A DNA stretch of 64,000 bases from Natroniella sp046097105 (GCF_046097105.1 NZ_CP175562.1:1116001-1180000), one strand, 5' to 3'; counted from the stretch's first letter, positions 32,840 to 42,242 are shown. Numbers and translations are program-made. The notes: generated from the sequence alone by a model not told the origin.

Positions 32840-33849
32840 ATTTCTTCTAAATATGATATGATTTGATCTATATCTTCAGCAACAACAATTTCAATCCCCT
32901 CTTTTTCTACCTTCTCTACATCTTCTTGATTTCCTAATGGAACAAAGAAGATGTCCGCTCCTTCTTCTTTAGCAGCTGCTATCTTTTGTTCTACTCCATC
33001 GATCTTTCCTACTTTACCATCCAAACTGATTGTTCCAGTCCCAGCTATTTGTACATTTTCAGTTAAATCCTTTTCAGTCAATCGGTTATAAATCTCTAAA
33101 GTAAACATACTTCCAGCTGATGGCCCACCAATCTGACCTGCTTCAATATTAACCTCAATTGGTAACTCATATTCTCTTTGGTAGGGACTAATTAAAACAC
33201 CAATTGATGGTTGAGTTGAACCTTCTTCAAGAACTTTAGTCTCAATTATAAACTCCTTCTCTTCTCCATTACGCTTAACTGTTACTTTAACATCAGCACC
33301 TACTTCTCTTTCTTGGACCTTATTAATAACTTCTGTCAATAATCCAACAGGTTGATCATCAATTGCTATAATAATATCATCAGCCTGTAATTTATTATAA
33401 GCATCACTTTCATCTAAGACCTTGACTATACGAGCACCTTCTCCAGTAATTTTAGTCTCATACCCAGCTTTTTCTAAAGCAACTGCTTTGGCTTTCATCT
33501 GACTTTCTTTCATCATTTCCTGCATCAGTTCAAAGTATTCCTCCATATCTACTCCAGGTGGCAAAAAGTTTCTAGATCTCAACTCTACCAAATCAGGATT
33601 AAATAATCGAATATAAATAGATTCTATCAAGCTGGCCCTCTTCATTGAGACAGATGTCAACATTATATCTCCTTGGACTGGATAAGTAGTTGGCCCTTCT
33701 TCTATCTCAATCATTGGTGCTAGCTTTTCTGCTTTCCCAGGGGAAACAAAATAGTAATTACTGGGCCAAAAAAATAAAATAGCTATCAAAAGACTAATAG
33801 CTATTAAACTTAATAACCTTTTATTCTTGATTAACCCTTTTTTCTTCAT
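32836..33849 (-). CDS. membrane-anchored PDZ and Lon-like serine protease (SepM/YlbL family)
   Basis: The start is the ATG at 33849 (MKKKGLIKNKRLL); GAGGAG lies 10 bases upstream. The roughly 337-residue protein has one N-terminal membrane helix (LLSLIAISLLIAILFFWPSNYY), a PDZ domain near residues 120-205 (LDESDAYNKLQADDIIIAIDDQPV) and a C-terminal Lon-type protease domain. The catalytic Ser is in GGPSAGSMFTLEIY near 240 and the Lys in GVEQKIAAAKEEGAD near 283. Relatives process secreted peptides and sporulation or competence factors outside the cytoplasmic membrane. Its first 29 bases overlap the end of the patatin gene, so it is translated coupled to it. Confidence 0.92.
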   Translation of the reverse strand: MKKKGLIKNKRLLSLIAISLLIAILFFWPSNYYFVSPGKAEKLAPMIEIEEGPTTYPVQGDIMLTSVSMKRASLIESIYIRLFNPDLVELRSRNFLPPGVDMEEYFELMQEMMKESQMKAKAVALEKAGYETKITGEGARIVKVLDESDAYNKLQADDIIIAIDDQPVGLLTEVINKVQEREVGADVKVTVKRNGEEKEFIIETKVLEEGSTQPSIGVLISPYQREYELPIEVNIEAGQIGGPSAGSMFTLEIYNRLTEKDLTENVQIAGTGTISLDGKVGKIDGVEQKIAAAKEEGADIFFVPLGNQEDVEKVEKEGIEIVVAEDIDQIISYLEEI

Positions 33850-34627
33850 CCATATTCCACTCCTCAATTAAATTTTTAAACTTTGGAATTGCTTCTTTAG
33901 CTGACTGATAACCTAAATCAATACACTCTCGAGCTTGATCTAGATCAGTAGATTTAATATGACCTACTGGTGGCCTAATTAATAAGTCCGCACCATGATT
34001 TTTATGCTTAGTAATTTCTTGTTGCATAATATCAATTGAATTCATAATTACATCAAAAATAGTGCTGACCTCAGATTTATAATTTACTTTGTGGCTTACA
34101 TCTACTCCAATTACAATATCTGCTCCTAATCCCCTGACAGCAGATACTGGAACCCGATTAAGAACTGCTCCATCTACCAGCTTTCTTCCGTCTAGTTGAT
34201 GAGGCACATAAACTCCTGGAATAGACATACTAGCTCTAATTCCATCAGCTACTAAACCGCTATCAATTATAACTTCTTCACCGTTTTCAATATCTACAGC
34301 TACCGTTGCAAAAGGCAATTCTAATTGATTAAAATTCTTTTTTTTAGTCAATAATTCAAAAAACTCTTTAGCTTTATTACCAGCTATCAAACCCCTTCTT
34401 GGTACTGTTAAATCGGTCAAGTGATCCCAGGTCAAATGTTTTGCTAATCGTTCTAACATATGTAAATCTAATCCAACAGCATAAAAACCACCTACAATAC
34501 TTCCAATACTTGTTCCAGCTAAATAATCAATCAAAATACCCTCTTCTTCAAAAACTTTTAAAACACCTAAATGGGCCAACCCTCTCGCTGAACCCGCTCC
34601 TAAAGCCAAGCCTATACTAGGTTTCAT
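33821..34627 (-). CDS. patatin-like phospholipase (RssA/YlbK family)
   Basis: This 268-residue serine acyl hydrolase has the oxyanion motif LGAGSARGLAHLGVL at residues 9-23, the nucleophile Ser in the GTSIG elbow near residue 40 (LAGTSIGSIVGGFYAVG), and the catalytic Asp in KLVDGAVLNRVP near 150. The protein is cytoplasmic or membrane-associated. It matches the RssA/YlbK class of bacterial patatins, which sit next to ylbL and ylbM in Bacillus. AAGGAGGTAAC precedes the ATG. The natural lipid substrate is not known. Confidence 0.92.
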   Translation of the reverse strand: MKPSIGLALGAGSARGLAHLGVLKVFEEEGILIDYLAGTSIGSIVGGFYAVGLDLHMLERLAKHLTWDHLTDLTVPRRGLIAGNKAKEFFELLTKKKNFNQLELPFATVAVDIENGEEVIIDSGLVADGIRASMSIPGVYVPHQLDGRKLVDGAVLNRVPVSAVRGLGADIVIGVDVSHKVNYKSEVSTIFDVIMNSIDIMQQEITKHKNHGADLLIRPPVGHIKSTDLDQARECIDLGYQSAKEAIPKFKNLIEEWNMDEEKRVNQE

Positions 34628-34770
34628 AAATTAGTTACCTCCTTATTTACGGCAATCCTCACCTCCTATTTCAATTGAGATGAAACTCAAAATGCTGAAG
34701 CATCGCCTTATCTTTATTATGATATTCAATGACCATAAAAATTATCCTTTCTGATAAATCTCTACTTCTA

Positions 34771-34835
34771 AAATTTAAGTTAAATCAACCATTAATAGAT
34801 AAAGATTTAACTCTTACTTAGACTTAAACTCAATA
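34771..34835 (+). repeat. intergenic inverted-repeat element, copy 3 (shortened)
   Basis: This stretch of about 65 bases resembles copy 2 in the same orientation. It has AATTTAAGTTAAATCAACCATTA at the left, matching the TTAAG and TCAACCATCA parts of copy 2, and ACTTAGACTTAAACTCAAT at the right, matching its end. The interior of the left half is missing about 20 bases. Confidence 0.5.
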
Positions 34836-34847
34836 ACCTTCAAATAT

Positions 34848-34882
34848 AAAAAAGAGTCCTAGGCAACCCCCTAGAACTCTTT
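34848..34882 (-). terminator. intrinsic terminator after the ferredoxin gene
   Basis: On the minus strand AGAGTTCTAGG-GGGTTG-CCTAGGACTCT (one G-U pair) is followed by six T residues, 16 bases beyond the ferredoxin stop. Confidence 0.9.
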
Positions 34883-34898
34883 CTAATTAACACTAATA

Positions 34899-35060
34899 TT
34901 ACTCTTCAATAGCATCTACTGGGCAGCTATCTACACATACTCCACAGTCAACACAACCTTCAGAGATTTCGTACTTATCATCTCCTTCTGAGATAGCCTC
35001 TACTGGACAATCATCTACACATACTCCACAAGAAATACATTCGTCAGTAATTGTATACAT
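34899..35060 (-). CDS. 2[4Fe-4S] clostridial-type ferredoxin
   Basis: The start is the ATG at 35060 (MYTITDECISCGVC), which has GGAGGTGAAAA upstream; the longer open frame lacks a ribosome site. The 53-residue acidic protein has two symmetrical cluster motifs, C-I-S-C-G-V-C-V-D-D-C-P and C-V-D-C-G-V-C-V-D-S-C-P, each of the form CxxCxxCxxxCP. It is a low-potential electron carrier for anaerobic metabolism such as pyruvate oxidation or hydrogenase. It stands alone with its own terminator. Confidence 0.95.
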   Translation of the reverse strand: MYTITDECISCGVCVDDCPVEAISEGDDKYEISEGCVDCGVCVDSCPVDAIEE

Positions 35061-35411
35061 AATTTTCACCTCCACTTCAGCTATAAGTTGATTCAATTTA
35101 ATTAAACCATTTAACATAACAAAATTAATCTTATGTAACCAAAATAGAGTACTGACTAAAGGTGACTTCTGACAGTCCTCTAGCATAGAATAGCATAGGT
35201 TATATGATTTGTCAATAGTAGATTATATATGATTTATTATGAAAATTTCAACTAACTTTTCTCACCTGATTTTAGTGATTAGATTGCTTCTCCTTCTAGT
35301 TATAACCTCTACATCTAAGCTAAACTCTTTTAGAGCAATAAGAGAGATTCGACCTAATATAAATTGAATCATACTGGCTCTTGAAAAAAAGTAAAAAACA
35401 GTTTTAAGCTT

Positions 35412-36062
35412 TTAATCCCTCTTATATATACTGACATTTTGTTCTTCTTTTGTGATTAAATCAACTCTCTCTAGCCGATACATTTCAATAACATTTTCAT
35501 CTCTAGCTAAATTAAGCTCAGCTTCTTGATTAATACCACCAACTTTATCTAACTCTTGCTCACCAACTTCAAATTTAAATTCAATAGTATACTCTCCTAA
35601 TAAATCACTATAAACTCCAAACCTATTTACTTCCTGTGAAATAGATATGTTACTATTTCCGGAACCAGCAGAAAGTAAGTTTCTAGCTCCAGAAGAATTA
35701 ATCCTTTTATAATGTTTGATATTTTTAATCTCTAATACCAATTGCTTAGATAAATCTTTAGGCATTGGAAAAAATAAAGTAGTACTATAAACCCCTGATT
35801 GATTAATCGTTCCATCTAAATCAGTACTAGATAATCTACTAATCGGTCTTAGTTGATTTCCTGCTCCATCAGTTAGTACTGCATTCTGACTGGTAGATAA
35901 CTTATAATATTTATTATCATTCAATTGAACATCCAGTTCTATATCAACAGCCACTCGTCCATCTACTTTAGTTATTTCTCCATCCCTAATCTGAATTTGA
36001 TCAGAATTACAACCTACTAAAAAAATAGTTGTTATTAATAATAAACTAAACCACTTTTTCAT
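35412..36062 (-). CDS. predicted lipoprotein of unknown function
   Basis: This 216-residue protein starts MKKWFSLLLITTIFLVGCNSD, a lipoprotein signal with the acylated Cys near residue 18. The mature part is beta-rich (AVDIELDVQLNDNKYYKLS, EYTIEFKFEVGEQEL) and ends with a basic YKRD. It contains no recognisable catalytic motif. GGGAGGG precedes the ATG. It lies upstream of the ferredoxin gene and downstream of the CCA enzyme with gaps on both sides, so it is probably its own unit. I do not recognise the family. Confidence 0.75.
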   Translation of the reverse strand: MKKWFSLLLITTIFLVGCNSDQIQIRDGEITKVDGRVAVDIELDVQLNDNKYYKLSTSQNAVLTDGAGNQLRPISRLSSTDLDGTINQSGVYSTTLFFPMPKDLSKQLVLEIKNIKHYKRINSSGARNLLSAGSGNSNISISQEVNRFGVYSDLLGEYTIEFKFEVGEQELDKVGGINQEAELNLARDENVIEMYRLERVDLITKEEQNVSIYKRD

Positions 36063-36165
36063 TTTAATCCCTCCCTTAATTTTTTATTACATACTTAAAA
36101 AATATCCTTGCAACGCTCACATAACTCTAATTATAATACTTTTGTTGAACAACCTAAATTCATAA

Positions 36166-37560
36166 TTACTGACTATTAGAGATTTCCTTCTTTAAATACT
36201 CAATCGTTTCCTCTTTGGTTTTAACCTTTCCAGTAGCTTGAGCTTCTTTTACCTTCTCAAGTAACTCTCCAACTTGAGGACCCTCTTTAATAGAAAAGAG
36301 TCTCATAAGCTCATCTCCAGTCACCAACCTATTCTTTGTTCTCTCTTCACCCTGCTCAAACTCTTTGATTAATTGTTTTAAAAAATTAATACAACCTTCA
36401 ACTTCCTCAGCTTTATGATTTAATTCTTTGGTACTGATTAAATCAGCGGCAGCTACTAAACAAATATCAGAAATAAATTCCCCTCCAGCTTTAAAAAAGC
36501 GATATTTCCCTTTAGAGGTTAAATTCTCTGCGTAATATAAAGACATAGGCCGCATATGATATCTAACTAAAGTTCTAATATAAAAATTCTCTTCTTTACT
36601 AAAGCGTAAATCAGATAAAATCGAATCAAGATATTTGGCCCCTACTCGTTGATGACCATAAAAATGGATTTCTCCATCAATTATCTCCTCGCTCCAAATT
36701 TTTCCTAAATCATGAAATAATAGAGCCAACTTAAGCAAAGGAACTCTTTTTTGCTCAATTCTAGTAGCCCAAAATTCCTCTCTTAATAACTCTTCTAATC
36801 TCTGTAAAGCATAAGTTGAATGGGTCCAAACATCTTCTTGATGATACTTACATTGACCAATCTCCTTCAACTTTTCAATCTCAGGAATTAACAATGATAA
36901 CAGAGAAAACTCCTCTTCCATTTCAATTAGATGTTGGGCTGAGCTATTAGAAGCTAAAAGTTTAATTAACTCTTCCCTAATCCGCTCTTTAGCTATCTTA
37001 GTAAGCTCTTTAGCTTCAACATCTTTCATTAGCTCCTTAGTCTGCTGCTCTAAAGTAAACCTAAGCCTAGCTGCAAATCTAATCGCCCTAAATAATCGAA
37101 TTGGATCTGATTGAAAAGTATCCTCCTGAGCTGCTTTAATACTCTGATGCTTCAGATCATCTATGCCTAACAATGGATCAATCAGATATTTTCTTAAATC
37201 AGCTTGCTTTAATAAAGCATTCAAAGAATCAGCAGTTAGTTTGATTGCCAATGCATTAATTGTAAAGTCACGTCGCTTTAAATCAGCTTCAATAGTATCG
37301 CCAGCTAACAAAGCAAAATCATAGATTAATCCTTCTTTAACGACTCGATAAATATCATGTTTTTGATCTAAAATCACAAAACTACCACCTATTGCAACGG
37401 CAAAATCCTTGGCTACTTGATCTACTTGGCCCTCAATTGCTAAGTCAACATCCTTAATCTCCCGATCTAATAAATAATCTCTTACTACTCCTCCTACTAG
37501 AAACCCCTCTAAATTACTTTCTGCTAATATTTTCACTAATTTATCAAGCTCTTTAATCAT
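36166..37560 (-). CDS. cca: tRNA nucleotidyltransferase / poly(A) polymerase family with HD domain
   Basis: This 464-residue class II nucleotidyltransferase has the head motif FLVGGVVRDYLLDREIKDVDLAIEG at about residues 20-44, which includes the metal-binding D-V-D. RRDFTINALAIKL near 95 and DPIRLFRAIRFAARLRF near 152 are the other conserved blocks. An HD phosphohydrolase domain (LLKLALLFHDLGKIWSEE, GHQRVGAKYLDSIL) starts near residue 275. Such proteins add CCA, or CC or A only, to tRNA ends. The sequence alone does not say which, because some bacteria split the activity over two paralogues. It is followed upstream on the same strand by the outer-membrane protease gene. Confidence 0.9.
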   Translation of the reverse strand: MIKELDKLVKILAESNLEGFLVGGVVRDYLLDREIKDVDLAIEGQVDQVAKDFAVAIGGSFVILDQKHDIYRVVKEGLIYDFALLAGDTIEADLKRRDFTINALAIKLTADSLNALLKQADLRKYLIDPLLGIDDLKHQSIKAAQEDTFQSDPIRLFRAIRFAARLRFTLEQQTKELMKDVEAKELTKIAKERIREELIKLLASNSSAQHLIEMEEEFSLLSLLIPEIEKLKEIGQCKYHQEDVWTHSTYALQRLEELLREEFWATRIEQKRVPLLKLALLFHDLGKIWSEEIIDGEIHFYGHQRVGAKYLDSILSDLRFSKEENFYIRTLVRYHMRPMSLYYAENLTSKGKYRFFKAGGEFISDICLVAAADLISTKELNHKAEEVEGCINFLKQLIKEFEQGEERTKNRLVTGDELMRLFSIKEGPQVGELLEKVKEAQATGKVKTKEETIEYLKKEISNSQ

Positions 37561-37589
37561 ATTTACTTCCTTTCTAATTTTATTAACAT

Positions 37590-40166
37590 TTAAAACGCCG
37601 TATCAACTCCAAAATAAAGACTTCTCTCCCTTTCAGAGATAGAAATTCCTAACTTCGGTACTGCATAAAACCAATTTCCCAGCCCACTTTCAACAGCTAA
37701 CTGATAACCATAAGCAATCTGTTCACTCTCTAATTCATCTAAATTAGCATAATCGACAAATAAACTACCATACAGATCACCAACAAATAAATTTGGATTC
37801 CAACTGCCCTTCCTTAACTCTGCTAATTTATGAATATACTCAATACCCAATTGAAAACCACTGGCATCGTCTTTATAATACTTTTCGTACTTAGAATCAA
37901 ATCCTCTTAAATTATTATTTTTACTAAATTGTTCGAAGCTACTCCCTCTCATCACCAGACTACTATTATCAAACAAATACTGGTACACCAATTGAGCATT
38001 AACCCCATCGCTCTTCAACTTACTTTGCAAATGAAATACTATATTCTGTCTAGGATAGTTAAAATTAACCTTTAACCCAGGAATCGCTTCACTAAAATCG
38101 GTAGTATAATCTAATTCAACAGCTGCTAACCCTTCTAAGTCTGATTGATAAGCTGGATATGATAAGTTTAATTCAGAAACTCGTTGCTCACCTTTGTTAC
38201 GATAACTAAAATTAGCGGTTAGTGGCTGTAACATCTTTGTTGTCCAGTAAAAGTCAACTCCTCCAGATTCAGAGTAGAGTACGTAGTAATTATTTAGACC
38301 TAACCCATCACTTCCTGCTACTAAATAAGGGAAGAATCTAATATTCGGCTTCAATAAATAACTAAGATTCTTCTTAGCAGCTGGCTCTTTAGTTAACTCA
38401 ACTCCAAGTTCTGCAAAATCCAACTCAACCTCTTCAAGAATCTTTTGCTCAGGTATATAATAAGGAATCAATTTCTCTTCTTGCTTATAAATCGCCATTC
38501 CATTAGCTGTTATTGTACAAAAATAAAACTGATCATTAATAACCACTCCCCGTTCTGCATAACCTTGTTCAGTTAACTTAAAGAGTTGATCAGTTTCTAA
38601 ATTATAATTATAAACTTCTTGATAGCCATCATAACTAGCTGTAAAGTAAAGTTGTCCCTCTATAACTTCAATAGCCCTTTCCGTTTCAGAAGTTACTAAC
38701 AGAGGTTCCAAAGATAATTCTTCTAAATCTAAATAATTGATACCCCAGGAGCTTAAGTTGCCTTTACTAACAACAATTAATTGGTCTTCATAAGCTATCA
38801 CTTCAGAAATAAGTTGATCAATGATTCCCAATTTCTTTTGCTTACCTTCTTGATACTGCCAAATCTCTGAACCAAATTCTTCTTTATTATCTTTAACATA
38901 GATAATTTTATCATCTTCTATAACTACAAAATCCTTAAATTCAGCCGTAAGTAACTCTTCTTTATCCCCTGTCAGTAGATCATAATGATATAAAACGCTA
39001 ACATCTCCATAACCTAATCGTTCAATATTAGAGTAGCCACTCTTAGAATCATTTACAGCATAATATAACTCATTATCTTCAACTTGCAGTGAACCATCAC
39101 TTACCTCTCTAGTCTCTAGTAAGACCCTTTCTTGCTCTAGTTTTGGATCGTATTCAATTAATTTATTTAAGCGACTATACATAAAAGGCATTGCTGACAA
39201 AGTTTCTGCTTTAAAATAATAGAGTTTATCATTTGCTGTCGTTAAAGCAGATAGGTATCCGTTTGAATTAGTTATAACTTCATCCCCAGCTATACTCCAA
39301 TCTTGATACCTTTCCTCTTCGTACTCCTGCCATTGTTGGTACAACTCAGGAAATCTCTTGCCATAAACCTCTTTTGCTGCCTTATCTAATCCAATCTTCG
39401 GGAAAAAACCTCCAGCAAATGCTGCCCAATAATATGATCCATAATTAGAGAAAAGATCTGCAAATTTCTCTTCACCATAAGTATCTGCTAAATACTGAAA
39501 GAATTTTGCTCCATATAAGTATTGATGTCCCGCAGGAAAATAATTATGGCTATATGTTATTTCTAACATTGATGGCAATTCTCCTGCTTCAACCTTAGTA
39601 GCTATAATTGCATCATAATAAGCAGAATTTAATCTCCCCTCATAGGGACTAGTTTGTGATTCACCATAAACAGCAATCCCCTCTATTAACCATAATGGAG
39701 CATGAAGATTAGGTGAAAACAAATTTCCAAATACAGAGGTAGTTAAGTCACTTGCCCCAGAGGTATTGGTCATCTGAGCAATATGTACTAACTCATGAAC
39801 ATTTACTAGGCGATACCAATTTTCATAATCAGATAATCCTGAACGACTAGAGGGATTATTGGTAAAGATCCCCATCTTTCCATCAACAGGGTCTGCATAA
39901 CCATTAGTAAACAATCCTAAATCGCCCAGTACTACCTTAACTTTGATATCATCTTGATTTCCAGTCAATTCCATGACTTCAGAACGATATTTTTCTAAAT
40001 AATAAATAGTTTCTTGAGCTTGATACTCATAACCAGTTGGATAAAAAAGAAGAAAGTTATCAGTTCCATAAGTATACCAATCAAAAACTGAAGCATAAAG
40101 ATTAGCTCTCAGACCAAAAATTAATAAACAAGTTAAGACTAAAGATATTATGATTGATTTTTTCAT
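37590..40166 (-). CDS. secreted gluzincin-type protease with beta-propeller and C-terminal outer-membrane barrel
   Basis: The start is the ATG at 40166 (MKKSIIISLVLTCLLIFGLR), with GGGGAG 8 bases before it. The 858-residue product has a signal peptide. A metalloprotease domain follows with His124-Glu125-x-x-His128 (VHELVHIAQM) and the third ligand Glu162 (WLIEGIAVY), the gluzincin pattern. Residues about 300-570 hold repeats like WD40/PD40 propellers. The last ~270 residues are amphipathic strands, contain LRGF near residue 745 as in Omp85-type barrels, and end in Phe. I infer a surface or periplasmic protease held in the outer membrane. The gene precedes cca by 29 bases on the same strand. 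The substrate is unknown. Confidence 0.8.
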   Translation of the reverse strand: MKKSIIISLVLTCLLIFGLRANLYASVFDWYTYGTDNFLLFYPTGYEYQAQETIYYLEKYRSEVMELTGNQDDIKVKVVLGDLGLFTNGYADPVDGKMGIFTNNPSSRSGLSDYENWYRLVNVHELVHIAQMTNTSGASDLTTSVFGNLFSPNLHAPLWLIEGIAVYGESQTSPYEGRLNSAYYDAIIATKVEAGELPSMLEITYSHNYFPAGHQYLYGAKFFQYLADTYGEEKFADLFSNYGSYYWAAFAGGFFPKIGLDKAAKEVYGKRFPELYQQWQEYEEERYQDWSIAGDEVITNSNGYLSALTTANDKLYYFKAETLSAMPFMYSRLNKLIEYDPKLEQERVLLETREVSDGSLQVEDNELYYAVNDSKSGYSNIERLGYGDVSVLYHYDLLTGDKEELLTAEFKDFVVIEDDKIIYVKDNKEEFGSEIWQYQEGKQKKLGIIDQLISEVIAYEDQLIVVSKGNLSSWGINYLDLEELSLEPLLVTSETERAIEVIEGQLYFTASYDGYQEVYNYNLETDQLFKLTEQGYAERGVVINDQFYFCTITANGMAIYKQEEKLIPYYIPEQKILEEVELDFAELGVELTKEPAAKKNLSYLLKPNIRFFPYLVAGSDGLGLNNYYVLYSESGGVDFYWTTKMLQPLTANFSYRNKGEQRVSELNLSYPAYQSDLEGLAAVELDYTTDFSEAIPGLKVNFNYPRQNIVFHLQSKLKSDGVNAQLVYQYLFDNSSLVMRGSSFEQFSKNNNLRGFDSKYEKYYKDDASGFQLGIEYIHKLAELRKGSWNPNLFVGDLYGSLFVDYANLDELESEQIAYGYQLAVESGLGNWFYAVPKLGISISERERSLYFGVDTAF

Positions 40167-40401
40167 TAGCTCACTCCCCAATAATTACTCTTATACCTAT
40201 TATATCTAATTAATTATTAATTTTCACTATTTATTATTCTATAAATAGAATAATAAATAATTTTAGTTCTAATCATAATTATGTAATTATTTTATCTTAA
40301 AAATTGTAAAATTATAAAACTTAAAAGGGTTTTTAATCTCTTTCGTGAATATATTTGCAGTGAACTTTTTTATCATAATAATTTTGAATGGAGGTGTTTA
40401 A

Positions 40402-41265
40402 ATGACTTGTGAAGAAACATTGATCTTAGACGGAGCTGCTAAATCTAAAGAGATTTATAAAGAAATTAAAACTGAGGTTGAAAAGTTAAATAAAGAAGAG
40501 GAAGTGGTTCCAAGGTTGTCTATCATCTTTGTTGGTGATAACCCAGCTTCAGCATCTTATATTAAATTACAGCAAAAAGTCTGCACAAAAGTAGGGATTG
40601 ATTCAAAAGTTGTTAATTTGCCCAAAAATATCAGTCAAGAAGGTTTGCTAGCAGAATTAGATAAGATAAATAATGATGATTCAATTAACGGTATTTTGAT
40701 CCAGTTACCTCTACCAGCTCATATCGATGATGATAAAATAATCAGAAAAATTAATCCTAGCAAAGACTTGGATTCATTTCATCCATATAATATTGGTGAA
40801 TTAGTAATTGGTGGCGATGCTTATATTCCATGCACTCCTGAAGGAGTTATGGCTTTACTTGATAAGTATAAAATTGGTGTCAAAGGGAAAGATGTAACGA
40901 TCATTGGACATAGTAATATTGTTGGTAAACCAATGGCTCTTTTATTATTAAATCGTAATGCTACTGTTTCTGTCTGCCATATTGATACTAAAGATACTGC
41001 TAAATATACTAAAAAATCAGATATTGTAATTGTAGCTGCTGGAGTACCAAATCTAATTACAGCTGATATGATTAAAGAAGGAGCGGTTGTAATCGATGTT
41101 GGTATTAATGAAGTAGATGGAAAGATTGTTGGAGATGTTGATTTTGAAAATGTAAAGAAAAAAGCAGCAGCAATCACTCCTGTTCCAGGTGGTGCTGGGC
41201 CAATGACTATCGCTATGTTATTGAAAGATACAGTTAAATCTTGCAAAAATATGTTGAATAAATAA
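40402..41265 (+). CDS. folD: methylenetetrahydrofolate dehydrogenase / cyclohydrolase
   Basis: This 287-residue bifunctional enzyme interconverts 5,10-methylene- and 10-formyl-tetrahydrofolate with NADP. It shows PRLSIIFVGDNPASASYIKLQQKVC near residue 35 with the catalytic Lys and Tyr, GILIQLPLPAHID near 95, KDLDSFHPYNIGELVIG near 120 and TIIGHSNIVGKPMALLLLNRNATVSVCHIDT near 168, then ITPVPGGAGPMTIAMLL near the end. GGAGGTG precedes the ATG. It is a single-gene unit with a terminator shared with the convergent HAD gene. Confidence 0.96.
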   Translation: MTCEETLILDGAAKSKEIYKEIKTEVEKLNKEEEVVPRLSIIFVGDNPASASYIKLQQKVCTKVGIDSKVVNLPKNISQEGLLAELDKINNDDSINGILIQLPLPAHIDDDKIIRKINPSKDLDSFHPYNIGELVIGGDAYIPCTPEGVMALLDKYKIGVKGKDVTIIGHSNIVGKPMALLLLNRNATVSVCHIDTKDTAKYTKKSDIVIVAAGVPNLITADMIKEGAVVIDVGINEVDGKIVGDVDFENVKKKAAAITPVPGGAGPMTIAMLLKDTVKSCKNMLNK

Positions 41266-41280
41266 TAAATTATTACTATA

Positions 41281-41306
41281 AAAACCTCCCCAGGAAGGGA
41301 GGTTTT
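41281..41306. terminator. bidirectional terminator between folD and the HAD gene
   Basis: AAAACCTCCC-CAGGAA-GGGAGGTTTT lies 15 bases after folD and before the end of the convergent HAD-family gene. A- and T-runs on both sides let it serve both transcripts. Confidence 0.88.
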
Positions 41307-41324
41307 ATTATTTAACATCAATCC

Positions 41325-42044
41325 TTAATCGATTATTAAGTTCTTAAACTCTTCTAAACTCCCTTGCCACTTTGGCTTTATATCCTCAGCCTCATCTCGA
41401 GCAATTAGAAAGTCTTCAATCAAAAACCCATCAACCCCTAATTGTTGGGCCACCATATCTTCCCCTAAATCATTGCCTACCATTATGCACTCTTCTGGTT
41501 TAGAATCAATCTTTTTTAATATCTCCTTATAATATCCTAAGTTAGGTTTAGCATAATGCATATTTTCCGAACTGGTGATTAATTCAAAATCACTCGAATC
41601 TAAACCAGCCCACTTAATTCTCTCTTTAATAGCTACAAGTGGAAATAATGGATTAGTGGCTACAACTAACTTATAATTAGAATCTTTTAATTTATCTATT
41701 ATTTCAACTACCTTAGGGTCAGCCTCTATTCCTTTTCTTAACAGTGGAAATTTGTGTTGGTAAAACTTTTCAAACCTTTCCACTAAATCACTCTCTTTCT
41801 CATCAGCGAATAAAGCTCCAAAATTACTTACAAATACCTCTTGGTTAGTTTTGGACCCTTGATTATTTATCATCTTATCGGTAGCAGCCATTAATTTAGT
41901 TATAAACTCTTTAGGTGCTGCAATATCAGTGAATTGTTTAGCTAAAAGTTGAAAGTACTTCTCTAAGAATTGATCGATATCAAGCGGTAATAACGTTCCA
42001 TCTAAATCAAATAAGATTGTAGTTTTTTGATCTAAAGCCTTCAT
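41325..42044 (-). CDS. HAD-superfamily hydrolase (phosphatase type)
   Basis: This 239-residue protein has the HAD core. The nucleophile motif is ILFDLDGTLLPLD at residues 10-22, with Asp13 and Asp15. The Thr-type motif II lies in KLVVATNPLFPL near 131, a Lys in NMHYAKPNLGYYKEILKKI near 165 and the acidic motif IV in CIMVGNDLGEDMVAQQLG near 188. The helical cap between motifs I and II places it in subfamily I. The substrate, probably a small phosphorylated metabolite, cannot be told. The gene converges on folD. Confidence 0.88.
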   Translation of the reverse strand: MKALDQKTTILFDLDGTLLPLDIDQFLEKYFQLLAKQFTDIAAPKEFITKLMAATDKMINNQGSKTNQEVFVSNFGALFADEKESDLVERFEKFYQHKFPLLRKGIEADPKVVEIIDKLKDSNYKLVVATNPLFPLVAIKERIKWAGLDSSDFELITSSENMHYAKPNLGYYKEILKKIDSKPEECIMVGNDLGEDMVAQQLGVDGFLIEDFLIARDEAEDIKPKWQGSLEEFKNLIID

Positions 42045-42242
42045 TTTTTATTGCCTCCTCTTATAATCTCCTGCTTCAAGACTAAACTAACTTTTAAGTA
42101 CTCACTTATAATGTTACAACAATTGAAAACAAAATCCTTTAATTGAATTAATATAAAAATTATTTTTAACCATTATATCAAAAATGATACATGATTGATA
42201 TACAGTGCCACATAATTGTAATTAAGTTTAGTTTTAAATTAG

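Noticed and set aside
40821..41321. 166-residue open frame opposite folD
   Set aside because: It lies antisense over most of the conserved folD gene and includes the terminator; no ribosome site or recognisable family.
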